Source: Thioalkalivibrio paradoxus (lineage in GTDB: Bacteria; Pseudomonadota; Gammaproteobacteria; Ectothiorhodospirales; Ectothiorhodospiraceae). From it: a stretch of 64,000 nt of DNA. How positions within the stretch are numbered: the stretch's first letter is position 1; the number at the start of each line of letters is the position of its first letter. The notes under the pieces were generated by a model. It worked only from the letters and a program-made list of their open reading frames with translations. It did not search any database and was not told the DNA's origin. The position numbers were made by a program, and so were the translations under genes. This document shows positions 1-7,615 of this stretch, piece after piece. The DNA is taken from assembly GCA_011390565.1 (NCBI GenBank), contig JAABSC010000003.1:1-64000 (forward strand), written 5' to 3'.

Positions 1-1
1 G

Positions 2-262
2 GAGCTGCCCGTGCACAAACATCCGGTGATCAACGCGGGGGTCCTGCTTGCGGGCGAACTGACCGTGATCACGGAGACCGGCAAGCAGCTGCGCCTCGAG
101 GCCGGTGAGGCCATCGTCGAGGTGGTGGAACAATGGCACTACGGCCGGAACGACGGTGACGAAACGGCCGAGATCATCGTGTTCTACGCAGGCACCGCCG
201 ATCTGCCCAATACCGTGCTGCGCTCGGATACGACTGCACACGCCGGGGAACACCCACGATGA
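2..262 (+). CDS. Cupin-domain protein, 3' part only
   Basis: The open frame enters from the left edge, and the residues just before the first internal GTG (ELP-VHKHP) continue the cupin fold, so the gene starts outside the window. The visible 86 residues contain the cupin metal-binding style segment [18 protein letters not shown], followed by the second cupin motif region ([16 protein letters not shown]). Cupins of this size are small beta-barrel proteins, often sugar- or metabolite-binding; the substrate cannot be told. Its stop overlaps the nadC start (ATGA), so the two are probably co-transcribed. Domain call is good; function is unknown. Confidence 0.75.
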   Translation, partial: ELPVHKHPVINAGVLLAGELTVITETGKQLRLEAGEAIVEVVEQWHYGRNDGDETAEIIVFYAGTADLPNTVLRSDTTAHAGEHPR

Positions 263-1143
263 GCGACCCGCGCCCGCACCGCGCGCTACGGGATCCCTTC
301 GCCGAAGACATCGGGCCGCCCGATGGCGAGGAAATCCAGCAACTGGTGCAGGCCACTCTGCGTGAGGATCTCGGTTCCGGGGACCTCTCGGCGGCGCTGG
401 TACCCGCCGATCTGCGAGCGAGCGCCCGGCTCCTGCTGCGCGAAACCGCAATCCTCTGCGGTCAGGCGTGGTTCGATGCCTGCTTCCGGGCACTGGAACC
501 CCGAATCACCATCCAGTGGATGCTCCCGGAAGGGGACCGCGCCCAGGCCGCCTCGGTCGTCGCCGAAATATACGGACCCGCGCGCGCGATCCTGTCGGCG
601 GAACGCAGTGCGCTGAACCTGCTGCAGACGCTTTCCGGAACCGCCACCGAAACCGCGCACCTGGTGGCTCTGCTGGGGGGAAGCCACACGCGGCTCCTGG
701 ACACCCGCAAGACGCTGCCCGGGCTGCGCAGCGCCCAGAAGTATGCGGTCCGCTGCGGCGGTGGCTACAACCACCGGCTTGGGCTCTGGGACGCGGTGCT
801 GATCAAGGAAAACCACATCCAGGCCTGCGGTTCGATCGCGACTGCCGTCGAGCGGGCCAAGGCGATGGGCAAGGGCCGGTGGGTCGAGGTGGAGACCGAG
901 AATCTGGACGAGGTCGATCAGGCGCTGGATGCCGGCGCCGACGTGATCATGCTGGACAATTTCGGGCTGGAAGACCTGAAAACCGCGGTCGGACGCATTC
1001 GGGGCCGCGCGATCTCGGAGGCTTCCGGGAACGTGACCGAGGAAACGCTGCCCGGGCTCGCGGCCACCGGTGTCGACTATGTGTCGGTCGGCGGCCTGAC
1101 GAAGAACCTGCGGGCCGTGGACTTCTCGCTGCGACTGGTCTGA
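259..1143 (+). CDS. nadC: Nicotinate-nucleotide pyrophosphorylase (quinolinate phosphoribosyltransferase)
   Basis: NadC converts quinolinate and PRPP to nicotinate mononucleotide, CO2 and pyrophosphate, the third committed step of de novo NAD synthesis, in the cytoplasm. The 294-residue product has the family's usual length. Visible hallmarks are [19 protein letters not shown] with the substrate-binding Arg/Lys residues, [17 protein letters not shown], the EVETEN strand and the C-terminal [11 protein letters not shown] and YVSVGGLTK segments of the alpha/beta barrel. The ATG overlaps the preceding stop by four bases, implying translational coupling. The N-terminal about 15 residues before the first helix are slightly extended. 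No anomalies seen. Confidence 0.96.
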   Translation: MSDPRPHRALRDPFAEDIGPPDGEEIQQLVQATLREDLGSGDLSAALVPADLRASARLLLRETAILCGQAWFDACFRALEPRITIQWMLPEGDRAQAASVVAEIYGPARAILSAERSALNLLQTLSGTATETAHLVALLGGSHTRLLDTRKTLPGLRSAQKYAVRCGGGYNHRLGLWDAVLIKENHIQACGSIATAVERAKAMGKGRWVEVETENLDEVDQALDAGADVIMLDNFGLEDLKTAVGRIRGRAISEASGNVTEETLPGLAATGVDYVSVGGLTKNLRAVDFSLRLV

Positions 1144-1150
1144 ACGGAAC

Positions 1151-2734
1151 CTACCACCACTTCTCGTAGCGCAGCTGGGATTCCGGCAGCCCCCACTCGC
1201 GCAGCAGTTCCGTCATGTCGTCGATGAAGTCGCGCGAGCCGCAGTAGTAATAGAGTGCCTCGCGGGAGAGCTGCAGCGACTCGAGCAGCGGATGGCTGAT
1301 CCGCCCCGTGTGACCGAGCCAGTCTTCCGCTTCCCGGGTGACCGTCAGCGTCACGTCGACCCGCGCCGAGCGGGCACGCTCCGCCAGTTCATTGGCAAAC
1401 AGGACCTCGCGGCGGCTGGCCACGCTGTAGACGAGGTGCACGTGAACGTCCGGCGCTTCCGCATCGATGTAGCGCAGGATGCTCATCAGTGGCGTCACGC
1501 CGATGCCCGCGCCAAGCAACACCACCTCGCGGCTCATCCCCCGCTCGAAATAGAAGGACCCCTGACCCGCGGTGATGAACACCTCGTCACCGGGGGCACT
1601 GAAGGTGTGCAGGTGGTGGGTGGCGTCGTGATGGTCGGCGTACTTGATCGCCAGTTGCAGACGACCGTCGGCGCTGGGCGCGGAGACCACGGAATACCCG
1701 CCGATGAGCGGCTCGCCGGCGCTCGGGATCGCGAGATCGATCCACTGACCCGCCCGCGCCCGAAACCGTGCCGGATCCGCGACCAGGTTGAAGACCTTGA
1801 TCAGCGGTGTGACTGACTCGATGTGTTCGATCCGGGCCGGCATGAAATGGTCGGGTACTTCCAATACGTGCGACATGGGGAATCCTTCCGTCAGAGGTGG
1901 CCCGAGAGGGTCCTTTTCTTCCGAGCGCTTCGCCTCGGCCCAGAGGGCTTCGAGTTCGTCCATGCTCAGCTCACTCAACCCTCGACCATCGGTTTCGGCC
2001 AGGGTTTCCATTTCCCGGAAGCGCCGCTCGAACTTGCGGTTGCTGCCCCGCAGCGCGGTCTCCGCGTCGACGTTCAAGTGCCGCGCCCAGTTCACCACGG
2101 CGAACAGTACGTCACCCACCTCGTCGGCGACACGCTCGGGCGCGCCGCCCTGCTCGAACTCGGCCTGAACCTCGGCGATCTCCTCGCGGATCTTGCCGAG
2201 GACCGCGGCCGCTTCGTCCCAGTCGAAACCGACCCGTCGCGCCCGGCGCTGCAGCTTCTGGGCGCGCGCAAGCGCGGGCATCGCCAGCGGGATGTCATCC
2301 AGCGCGCCGTGCCGATCGCGCGCGCGGCGCTCGTCTTCCTTCGCCGATTCCCAGGCCGCCTCCCGTTCCTGGTCGTGCGTGTACTCGGCATCCGCGAATA
2401 CGTGCGGATGCCGGCGCAGCAGCTTGTCGCCGATCACCCGCGCGATGTCGTCGAAGTCGAAGTCCCCGTTCTCCTCGGCCAGGCGCGCCTGGAAGACGAC
2501 CTGGAACAGCAGGTCGCCGAGTTCGCCCTGGATGGCGTCGGGCTCTCCGCTGGCGATGGCCTCGCCCACCTCGTAGGCCTCTTCCAGCGTGTACGGGACG
2601 ATCGATGCCGGCGTCTGCGCCTGGTCCCAGGGGCAGCCGCCATCCGGGTCGCGCAGCCGCGCCATGATCGCGCGCAGGCGGCGCAGTGGATCGGAATCGT
2701 GGATATCCATGACCGGAAGTGTAAAGGTCCGCAT
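1151..2734 (-). CDS. MazG nucleotide pyrophosphohydrolase fused in frame to a ferredoxin-NADP reductase-like domain
   Basis: A 527-residue frame joins two usually separate proteins. Residues about 10-275 are a complete MazG: GGCPWDQAQT, the first EExxE-type helix (YTLEEAYEVGEAI), GELGDLLFQVVF, then the second MazG repeat (IREEIAEVQAEF, DEVGDVLFAVVNWARH). MazG hydrolyses non-canonical or excess NTPs. Residues about 287-527 are an FNR-type FAD/NAD(P) oxidoreductase: GGYSVVSAP (flavin), GAGIGVTPLMSILRYI (nucleotide), YYYCGSRDFIDDM. A second ATG at residue 287 (1876) follows the purine-rich ribosome-site-like ACGGAAGGA, so the reductase may also be made alone. Alternative N-terminal start: ATG at 2710. 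Either a true fusion or recent loss of a stop codon. Confidence 0.85.
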   Translation of the reverse strand: MRTFTLPVMDIHDSDPLRRLRAIMARLRDPDGGCPWDQAQTPASIVPYTLEEAYEVGEAIASGEPDAIQGELGDLLFQVVFQARLAEENGDFDFDDIARVIGDKLLRRHPHVFADAEYTHDQEREAAWESAKEDERRARDRHGALDDIPLAMPALARAQKLQRRARRVGFDWDEAAAVLGKIREEIAEVQAEFEQGGAPERVADEVGDVLFAVVNWARHLNVDAETALRGSNRKFERRFREMETLAETDGRGLSELSMDELEALWAEAKRSEEKDPLGPPLTEGFPMSHVLEVPDHFMPARIEHIESVTPLIKVFNLVADPARFRARAGQWIDLAIPSAGEPLIGGYSVVSAPSADGRLQLAIKYADHHDATHHLHTFSAPGDEVFITAGQGSFYFERGMSREVVLLGAGIGVTPLMSILRYIDAEAPDVHVHLVYSVASRREVLFANELAERARSARVDVTLTVTREAEDWLGHTGRISHPLLESLQLSREALYYYCGSRDFIDDMTELLREWGLPESQLRYEKWW

Positions 2735-2745
2735 GCCGCAGGGGA

Positions 2746-2777
2746 ATACTTGACTAATTTACTCGGTCATATACATT
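2746..2777 (+). promoter_or_regulatory. Sigma-70-like promoter overlaid by an IscR type-1-like operator
   Basis: TTGACT (2750-2755) and TACATT (2772-2777) sit 16 bp apart upstream of the 2836 gene. The segment 2746-2770 aligns by eye with the published 25-bp IscR type-1 consensus (half-site ATASYYGACT ... then an AGTC-type half) at 22 of 25 positions, including ATACTTGACT, the AT-rich centre AATTT and CTCGG. IscR is the [2Fe-2S] Rrf2 regulator that normally represses from such sites when Fe-S clusters are plentiful. Because the box covers the -35 element, repression is the expected mode. No iscR gene lies in the window. Confidence 0.65.
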
Positions 2778-2797
2778 AGTACTCAACGAAATACTAA
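2776..2797. promoter_or_regulatory. Inverted repeat TTAGTA-N10-TACTAA downstream of the promoter
   Basis: Perfect 6-bp arms at 2776-2781 and 2792-2797 flank a 10-base spacer, starting inside the -10 hexamer and covering the expected transcription start of the 2836 gene. The dyad lies in an AT-rich patch of an otherwise GC-rich sequence, which makes a protein-binding site plausible. It could be a second operator or part of a single compound site with the IscR-like box just upstream. No known regulator is assigned. Confidence 0.4.
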
Positions 2798-2835
2798 ACC
2801 GGCCCCAGGGGCCAGTTACCCAAGAGGAGGCAGTC

Positions 2836-3285
2836 ATGAGTCAGCTCATCAGCAACTTCCCGCCCGATGGTGTTGTGACCCTCAACCGCGTGATCATCAA
2901 GCCGGAATACACGGTCGATGACCTGCAGGAGCGCGTTGCGATGCTTTGCGAGAACGTGAAGACCTACCACTCCGACACGGGTTTTGTCGGTGGGTTCGTC
3001 GCGATGAACTCCGGCGCCGTATCCAACGAGGGCTCGACCATCGGCCAACCGGTGGACAGTCCGCTGAAGGACCGCGAGGCCCTGATCATCACGTTCTGGA
3101 AGTCCTTCGAGGAACACGAGGCGTCGCACCGCAGCGAGACCTTCCAGCCGCTGTTCCGCGAAGTGCTCGAACTCTGCGAGAACGGCAACGAAGAGATCGC
3201 CTACGAGATGCTCTGGTCCGGCGCGGCCTACTCGAAGGCCGAGGCCCAGGCGGCGCGCGACGCGAAGGCCCGATTCGCAGCCTGA
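2836..3285 (+). CDS. Small conserved hypothetical, possibly ABM-like dimeric alpha/beta fold, under an IscR-like promoter
   Basis: 149 residues, soluble, no signal peptide, no membrane segment. The start is well set: AGAGGAGG precedes ATG by about 6 bases. The middle contains LIITFWKSFEEHEASHRSET, which resembles the 'W-x-s-x-e-x-H-x-x-H' helix of antibiotic-biosynthesis-monooxygenase/haem-degrading-like proteins, followed by a second helical part rich in Glu. I do not recognise a characterised family. The gene stands alone between a divergent mazG fusion and a repeat-filled gap; the IscR-like box in its promoter suggests a role tied to iron-sulfur status, redox or haem. That link is inference from the promoter alone. 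Confidence 0.7.
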   Translation: MSQLISNFPPDGVVTLNRVIIKPEYTVDDLQERVAMLCENVKTYHSDTGFVGGFVAMNSGAVSNEGSTIGQPVDSPLKDREALIITFWKSFEEHEASHRSETFQPLFREVLELCENGNEEIAYEMLWSGAAYSKAEAQAARDAKARFAA

Positions 3286-3330
3286 GCCAACCGGGTTCGC
3301 GTGAACATCGCGCGCGGCCCGCATGAAACC

Positions 3331-3415
3331 TCCCCTCTCCCGCTTGGGGAGAGGGGCCGGGGGTGAGGGCCGGGATCCGCGCCGCCCCCACCCCTTCTCT
3401 CCCCCGCTTGCGGGG
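3331..3415. repeat. Intergenic hairpin repeat pair (CCCGCTTG-centred)
   Basis: Two palindromic units share the loop-proximal sequence CCCGCTTG (3339-3346 and 3403-3410). The first has 10-bp arms CCCCTCTCCC (3332-3341) and GGGAGAGGGG (3347-3356), followed by the GGGGGTGAGGG tail seen in a dispersed intergenic repeat common in proteobacteria. The second has short CCCCG/CGGGG arms (3402-3415). They lie in the 359-base gene-free stretch 3286-3644 and may serve as transcription attenuators or RNA-stability elements downstream of the 2836 gene. Confidence 0.6.
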
Positions 3416-3453
3416 AATGGCGATCACGCCATCAGAGCGAGTGCAGCGTAACC

Positions 3454-3492
3454 CGTTGGGGGAGGCCCATACGGAATGGGCCTCCCCCAACG
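3454..3492. repeat. Long perfect palindrome, 17-bp arms
   Basis: CGTTGGGGGAGGCCCAT (3454-3470) is followed by five bases (ACGGA) and its exact reverse complement (3476-3492). A further outer pairing is possible between ACGGAA near the loop and TTCCGT at about 3500. There is no T-tract, so it is unlikely to be a classical terminator; a dispersed palindromic element or the core of a small non-autonomous transposable repeat is more likely. The rest of 3286-3644 shows no gene I can support; a promoter for the Mrp operon may lie around the TCCGTATACTCC stretch near 3501-3512. Confidence 0.6.
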
Positions 3493-3644
3493 GCGTGGTC
3501 TTCCGTATACTCCCCCCCTGTCGCCAACCACGGGTGCCGTCCGGCTCACTGCCGCAACGGCCCGCAGATGCAGCGCATGCCGCCGATCCTGCAGCGCGCA
3601 GGAGCCAGGCGTAAAGCGCTACAGATTGTCCGGGAGCTTCTAGG

Positions 3645-4130
3645 GTGCGGAAATCCGATCTCAGCCTGGCACTCGTCCTTGCCATCATCTGGCTCCTGTT
3701 CTCCGGTCTCTGGACCCATCCCATCATCGTCCCGCTGGGTGCCGCCTCCGTCGTCGTGAGCGTCTGGCTGAGCCGCCGCCTGGGCATCGTCGACCGCCTC
3801 GAGCACCCGTTGAGCCGTCTGGGGGCCGCGCTGCGCTACTGGCCGTGGCTGCTGCTCCAGATTCTCCAGTCCAGCACCCACGTCGCGCGCCACGTCCTGT
3901 CGCCGACGCTCAGGATCAAACCGCGCATCCTGCGGCTTCCGATCACCCAGCAGACCGACCTCGGCCGCGCGACGCTGGCCAATTCCATCACGCTGACGCC
4001 GGGCACGACGTCGATCCACGTGCGCAAGAACGAGATCTGGTTCTACGCGCTCGACGAGGACAGCGCCCAGGGCACCCTCTCCGGTGAAATGGATCGCCGG
4101 GTACGCCGGTTCGAGGGAAACAAGCCATGA
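3645..4130 (+). CDS. mrpE: Na+/H+ antiporter subunit MrpE (cluster 1)
   Basis: MrpE is a small membrane subunit required for assembly of the multisubunit Mrp cation/proton antiporter. The 161-residue product has two N-terminal membrane segments (about residues 8-45), a further hydrophobic stretch around 65-85, and the cytoplasmic MNHE domain with LANSITLTPGTTSIHV, the family's most recognisable motif. GTG is chosen as start because GGAG lies 8 bases upstream and the first membrane segment begins immediately after. First gene of a ten-gene operon whose members overlap or nearly overlap; shares ATGA with mrpF. Confidence 0.93.
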   Translation: MRKSDLSLALVLAIIWLLFSGLWTHPIIVPLGAASVVVSVWLSRRLGIVDRLEHPLSRLGAALRYWPWLLLQILQSSTHVARHVLSPTLRIKPRILRLPITQQTDLGRATLANSITLTPGTTSIHVRKNEIWFYALDEDSAQGTLSGEMDRRVRRFEGNKP

Positions 4131-4435
4131 TGTACGTGGTGGCCGGTATTGCGATCCTCCTGACCATGGGCATGGCGCTGGCGCGGGTGATGGCCGGACC
4201 CACGCTCTACGACCGCATCCTTGCGACCAACGTCTTCGGGACCAAGACGGTGCTGATCATCGCCGTCATCGGCTTCCTGGTCGGACGCCCCGAATTCATC
4301 GATATCGCGATCGTGTACGCGCTGATCAACTTCATCGGCATCGTCGCGATCCTGAAGTTCTTCGAATACGGCAGTTTCGGCTCGGGTTCGCAGGACCTCG
4401 GCCGCGAGGACAAGCAGCCCGAGGAGCCGCGTTGA
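4127..4435 (+). CDS. mrpF: Na+/H+ antiporter subunit MrpF (cluster 1)
   Basis: 102 residues with three predicted membrane segments (about 2-21, 33-53, 60-80). The conserved core GPTLYDRILATNVFGTKT and the acidic residue in the last helix region match MrpF/PhaF proteins, which line the proposed ion pathway with MrpG. Its ATG overlaps the mrpE stop, and its own stop shares a base with the mrpG start, so the E-F-G trio is translationally coupled. The C-terminal tail is charged and cytoplasmic. No anomaly. Confidence 0.93.
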   Translation: MMYVVAGIAILLTMGMALARVMAGPTLYDRILATNVFGTKTVLIIAVIGFLVGRPEFIDIAIVYALINFIGIVAILKFFEYGSFGSGSQDLGREDKQPEEPR

Positions 4436-4764
4436 TGGCCCTGCTGCTCGACCTCCTCAGCTGGGCGCTGCTGCTGATCGGCTCCGCCTTCCTGCTGATC
4501 GGCGGCATCGGTCTGCTGCGCTTTCCCGACTTCTATTCGCGGCTTCAGGCCGCCGGCATCACGGACACCGTCTGTTCGATCACCATCCTGCTGGGCCTGA
4601 CCCTGCAGGCCGACGCGCTGCCGACCGCCGTGAAACTGCTGTTCACGCTCGGCTTCCTGCTGTTCACCGCGCCGCTCGCCTCGCTGGCGCTCGCCAAGGC
4701 GGCACGGCACAGCCGGGTCGATCCCTGGCGACCGGGGGATGGAGGTGGATCATCGCCGCCCTGA
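4435..4764 (+). CDS. mrpG: Na+/H+ antiporter subunit MrpG (cluster 1)
   Basis: 109 residues, three hydrophobic segments. GGIGLLRFPDFYSRLQAAG is the MrpG/PhaG signature (G-x-L-R-x-P-D-x-x-x-R-x-H/Q-A), and TLGFLLFTAPLASLALAKAA fits the third helix. The C-terminal 15 residues overlap the strong ribosome site and the likely start of the next gene, which is read in another frame. Acts as a membrane subunit of the Mrp complex with MrpE and MrpF. Confidence 0.92.
   Translation: MALLLDLLSWALLLIGSAFLLIGGIGLLRFPDFYSRLQAAGITDTVCSITILLGLTLQADALPTAVKLLFTLGFLLFTAPLASLALAKAARHSRVDPWRPGDGGGSSPP
4741..4751 (+). promoter_or_regulatory. Strong Shine-Dalgarno site without an ordinary start codon behind it
   Basis: GGAGGTGGATC at 4741-4751 is nearly the full complement of the 16S anti-Shine-Dalgarno tail. 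The DUF4040 reading frame that follows has no ATG, GTG or TTG until 4842, yet codes for a clear membrane helix from 4749 on. The codons at ideal distance are ATC at 4749 and 4752. This site therefore suggests initiation at AUC, an uncommon start known from a few autoregulated genes. Sequence error or a frameshifted GTG (4745) is the alternative. Confidence 0.55.
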
Positions 4765-5315
4765 TCGACATCCTGCTCCTGACCTTCCTGGTCGCGGTCG
4801 CCCTGGCGACCGTCTGGATCCGCAACCTCTTCGCGGCCACCATGCTGATGGGCATCTTCAGCCTGCTCGCGGCATCGCTGTACGTACTCCTGGACGCGGT
4901 TGACGTGGCGCTGACCGAGGCCGCAGTGGGCGCCGGGGTGTCGATCATCCTGATGCTGGGCGCGCTGGTGCTGACCACCAGCGAGGAAAAGGTGCACGAC
5001 GCGAAGCACAACCTGCTGGCCCTGGTCGTCGTGCTCATCACCGGCGGTGCCCTGATCTACGGCACGATGGACATGCCGAACTTCGCCGATCCCCAGGCGC
5101 CCGCGCACCAGCACGTGGCGCCGCGCTACGTGCAGGACTCGGTCGACGAGATCGGCATCCCGAACATGGTGACCTCGGTACTCGCAAGCTATCGCGGACT
5201 CGATACGCTGGGTGAGGTGCTGGTGATCTTCTCCGCCGGCGTCGCCGTCCTGCTCCTGCTTGGCGCCGGGACCTATCGCCGGCGGCCCCGCCCGCCCAGG
5301 AAGCGAACGAAATGA
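4752..5315 (+). CDS. DUF4040/MrpA C-terminal-like subunit of Mrp cluster 1, non-AUG start
   Basis: About 188 residues. The first part (IIAALIDILLLTFLVAVALA, then MLMGIFSLLAASLYVLLDAVD and GAGVSIILMLGALVLTTSEE) is the DUF4040/MbhD-like domain; the second (MVTSVLASYRGLDTLGEVLV) matches the extreme C-terminus of MrpA, which in cluster 2 ends with a similar DTLGE segment. So cluster 1 carries as a separate gene what cluster 2 has fused to MrpA. The start is uncertain: the first ATG (4842) would delete the first helix; I place it at ATC 4752 behind a strong ribosome site. The stop overlaps the mrpB start. Confidence 0.75.
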   Translation: MAALIDILLLTFLVAVALATVWIRNLFAATMLMGIFSLLAASLYVLLDAVDVALTEAAVGAGVSIILMLGALVLTTSEEKVHDAKHNLLALVVVLITGGALIYGTMDMPNFADPQAPAHQHVAPRYVQDSVDEIGIPNMVTSVLASYRGLDTLGEVLVIFSAGVAVLLLLGAGTYRRRPRPPRKRTK

Positions 5316-5740
5316 GCCCACACATCGTCCTGCGGGTCGGCGCGAAAGTGCTCATCCCGGTGATTCTGCTGTTTGCGCTGTATATCCAGTTCCATGGCGA
5401 ATACAGCCCGGGTGGCGGGTTCCAGGCCGGGATCATCTTTGCCGCCGCGCTCGTGCTCTACACGCTGATCTTCGGTCTCGACGCGGTGCAGCGGGCGGTG
5501 CCGCCGGTGGCGGTGCACCTGCTCAGCGCGGTTGGCGCCCTGCTGTACATCGGCGTGGGCGTCTGGGCCATGTTCGCCGGCGGCAACTTCCTCGAGTACA
5601 AGGTGCTGGCCGCCGACCCGCACCTGGGCGAAACCATGGGCATCATCCTGATCGAACTGGGCGTGGGGATCACCGTCGGCGCGGTGGTGATCAGCCTCTT
5701 CTATTCGTTCGCCGGGCGCACGCGGGAACAGGAGAACTGA
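5312..5740 (+). CDS. mrpB: Na+/H+ antiporter subunit MrpB (cluster 1)
   Basis: 142 residues with four membrane segments. The MnhB signature FHGEYSPGGGFQAGIIFAAA is present near residues 28-47, followed by VAVHLLSAVGALLYIGVGV and the last helix GIILIELGVGITVGAVVISL, whose acidic residue is typical. MrpB is a membrane subunit of the antiporter. ATGA overlap with the DUF4040 gene upstream; mrpC follows after three bases. Normal length for the family. Confidence 0.94.
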   Translation: MSPHIVLRVGAKVLIPVILLFALYIQFHGEYSPGGGFQAGIIFAAALVLYTLIFGLDAVQRAVPPVAVHLLSAVGALLYIGVGVWAMFAGGNFLEYKVLAADPHLGETMGIILIELGVGITVGAVVISLFYSFAGRTREQEN

Positions 5741-5743
5741 TCC

Positions 5744-6109
5744 GTGGAATGGCTCGGGCTCTTCAACTACTGGGTCGTGGTCGTACTGATGATGACCGGG
5801 TTTTACGTCGTCATCGCGCAGGGCAACCTGATCAAGAAGATCGTCGGTCTGAACATCTTTCAGACCTCGGTCTTCATCTTCTACATCAGCCTGTCCAAGC
5901 TTGAAGGGGGCACCGCGCCGATCTACGTCGAGGGCATCACCGCCTACAGCAACCCCCTCCCCCACGTGCTGATCCTGACCGCGATCGTCGTCGGGGTCGC
6001 GCTGACCGCGGTCGGCCTCGCGCTCGCCGTGCGCATCCACGAGGCGTACGGCTCCATCGAGGAGGACGAGATCCAGGCCCAGGACGAAGAGGACGCGCGG
6101 AACACATGA
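5744..6109 (+). CDS. mrpC: Na+/H+ antiporter subunit MrpC (cluster 1), NuoK-like
   Basis: 121 residues, homologous to NuoK of complex I. Three helices are visible: YWVVVVLMMTGFYVVIAQGN, KIVGLNIFQTSVFIFYISLS and the conserved NPLPHVLILTAIVVGVALTA, where the NPL-P-x-L-x-L-T-A-I-V-V segment is the family hallmark. GTG start with AGGAG about 10 bases upstream. The C-terminus is strongly acidic (EEDEIQAQDEED). Its stop overlaps the next start by four bases. Confidence 0.94.
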   Translation: MEWLGLFNYWVVVVLMMTGFYVVIAQGNLIKKIVGLNIFQTSVFIFYISLSKLEGGTAPIYVEGITAYSNPLPHVLILTAIVVGVALTAVGLALAVRIHEAYGSIEEDEIQAQDEEDARNT

Positions 6110-7584
6110 TCGACCACCTTCCCGCGCTGCAGGTCGTCCTGCCGCTGCTGGCCGCGCCCCTGCTTCTGTTCATGGTGCGCTGGCCGACGCTGGCCTGGGC
6201 ATTCACGACGGCCGTCGCCTGGGCGACCTTCTTCGTCGCCGCCCTGCTCCTCGAACAGGTCTGGGGCGGCGCGGTTATCAGCTATGCCCACGGCGGCTGG
6301 GAACCCCCCTTTGGCATCGAGTACCGGGTGGATACGGTCAATGCCTTCGTTCTGCTGATCATCGCCGGCATCAGCGCCATCGTGATGCCGTTCGCCCGGG
6401 ACAGCGTCGAACAGGAGGTCGATTCGAACCGCATCGCCTGGTTCTACAGCGCCTTCCTGCTGGCCAACGCCGGGCTGCTCGGCATCGCGATCACCGGCGA
6501 CGCCTTCAACATCTTCGTGTTCTTCGAGATCTCGGCCATCGCCTCGTATGCCTTGATCGCGATGGGCCGGGACCGCCGCGCCCTGCTGTCGTCGTTCAAC
6601 TACCTGATCATGGGCACCATCGGCACGACCTTCCTGCTGATCGGCATCGGCTTCATGTACATGATGACGGGCACGCTGAACCTCGCCGACCTCGCCGAGC
6701 GTCTGCCCGAGGTGCGCGACACCACGACGATCCGCGCGGCCTTCGCCTTCATCGCGGTCGGAGTCTCGCTGAAGCTGGCCCTGTTCCCGCTGCACCTGTG
6801 GCTGCCCAATGCGTACACCTACGCGCCGTCGATGGTCACGGTGTTCCTGTCGGCCACGGCGACCAAGGTGGCCATCTACGTGCTGCTGCGGTTCTTCTAT
6901 TCCGTGTTCGGCGCCGAGTTCTCGTTCGGCGAACTGCCCATGGACCACGTGCTGATGCCGCTCGCCCTGCTCGGCATCCTGCTGCCCTCGATCGTCGCGA
7001 TCTTCCAGGACGACGTGAAGCGCATGCTCGCCTACTCCAGCGTCGCGCAGGTCGGCTACATCATCCTCGGCATCAGCTTCGCCACCACGCTGGGCCTGAC
7101 GGCGTCGATGCTGCACCTGTTCAACCATGCCATCACCAAGGCGGCACTCTTCATGGCCCTGGGCGCGATCGTCTACCAGATCGGCGGCACCCAGCTGACC
7201 CGCATGGCGGGCATCGCGCGGGACATGCCCTGGACCATGGCGGCGTTCGTGATCGGCGGCCTGAGCCTGATCGGCGTGCCGCTGACCGCCGGCTTCATCA
7301 CCAAGTGGTACCTGCTGCTGGCGGCCCTGGACAGCGGCTACTGGCCGATCGCGGTATTCCTGCTGGCGACCTCGCTGCTCGCGGTGATCTACATCTGGCG
7401 GGTGGTCGAGGTGGCGTACTTCCGCGAGCGGCCCGCCGACGCCCCGGTGGTGAGCGAGGCGCCGCTGGCCCTGCTGCTCCCGACCTGGACACTGGCCCTG
7501 GCCAGCATCCTGTTCGGCATCTACACCGCCCTGCCGGTGGGCGCCGCCAGCCGCGCCGCCACGATCCTGATGGGAGGGTACTGA
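6106..7584 (+). CDS. mrpD: Mrp antiporter-like subunit D, first copy of cluster 1 (NuoN/MrpD family)
   Basis: 492 residues, about 14 membrane helices, proton-translocating antiporter family shared with NuoL/M/N. Key sites are the helix-5 glutamate in FVFFEISAIASYALIAMG, the lysine/proline segment KLALFPLHLWLPNAYTYAPS (helix 7, broken helix after it), DDVKRMLAYSSVAQVGYIIL (helix 8-9) and HLFNHAITKAALFMALGAIV with the conserved His-Lys pair. Forms one of the putative cation/proton channels of the Mrp complex. Followed by a 31-base gap containing a short 11-codon frame that overlaps this stop. Confidence 0.93.
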   Translation: MIDHLPALQVVLPLLAAPLLLFMVRWPTLAWAFTTAVAWATFFVAALLLEQVWGGAVISYAHGGWEPPFGIEYRVDTVNAFVLLIIAGISAIVMPFARDSVEQEVDSNRIAWFYSAFLLANAGLLGIAITGDAFNIFVFFEISAIASYALIAMGRDRRALLSSFNYLIMGTIGTTFLLIGIGFMYMMTGTLNLADLAERLPEVRDTTTIRAAFAFIAVGVSLKLALFPLHLWLPNAYTYAPSMVTVFLSATATKVAIYVLLRFFYSVFGAEFSFGELPMDHVLMPLALLGILLPSIVAIFQDDVKRMLAYSSVAQVGYIILGISFATTLGLTASMLHLFNHAITKAALFMALGAIVYQIGGTQLTRMAGIARDMPWTMAAFVIGGLSLIGVPLTAGFITKWYLLLAALDSGYWPIAVFLLATSLLAVIYIWRVVEVAYFRERPADAPVVSEAPLALLLPTWTLALASILFGIYTALPVGAASRAATILMGGY

Positions 7585-7615
7585 TGGGCGATGCAGCCGC
7601 CAGGGCCGGTGCGGC

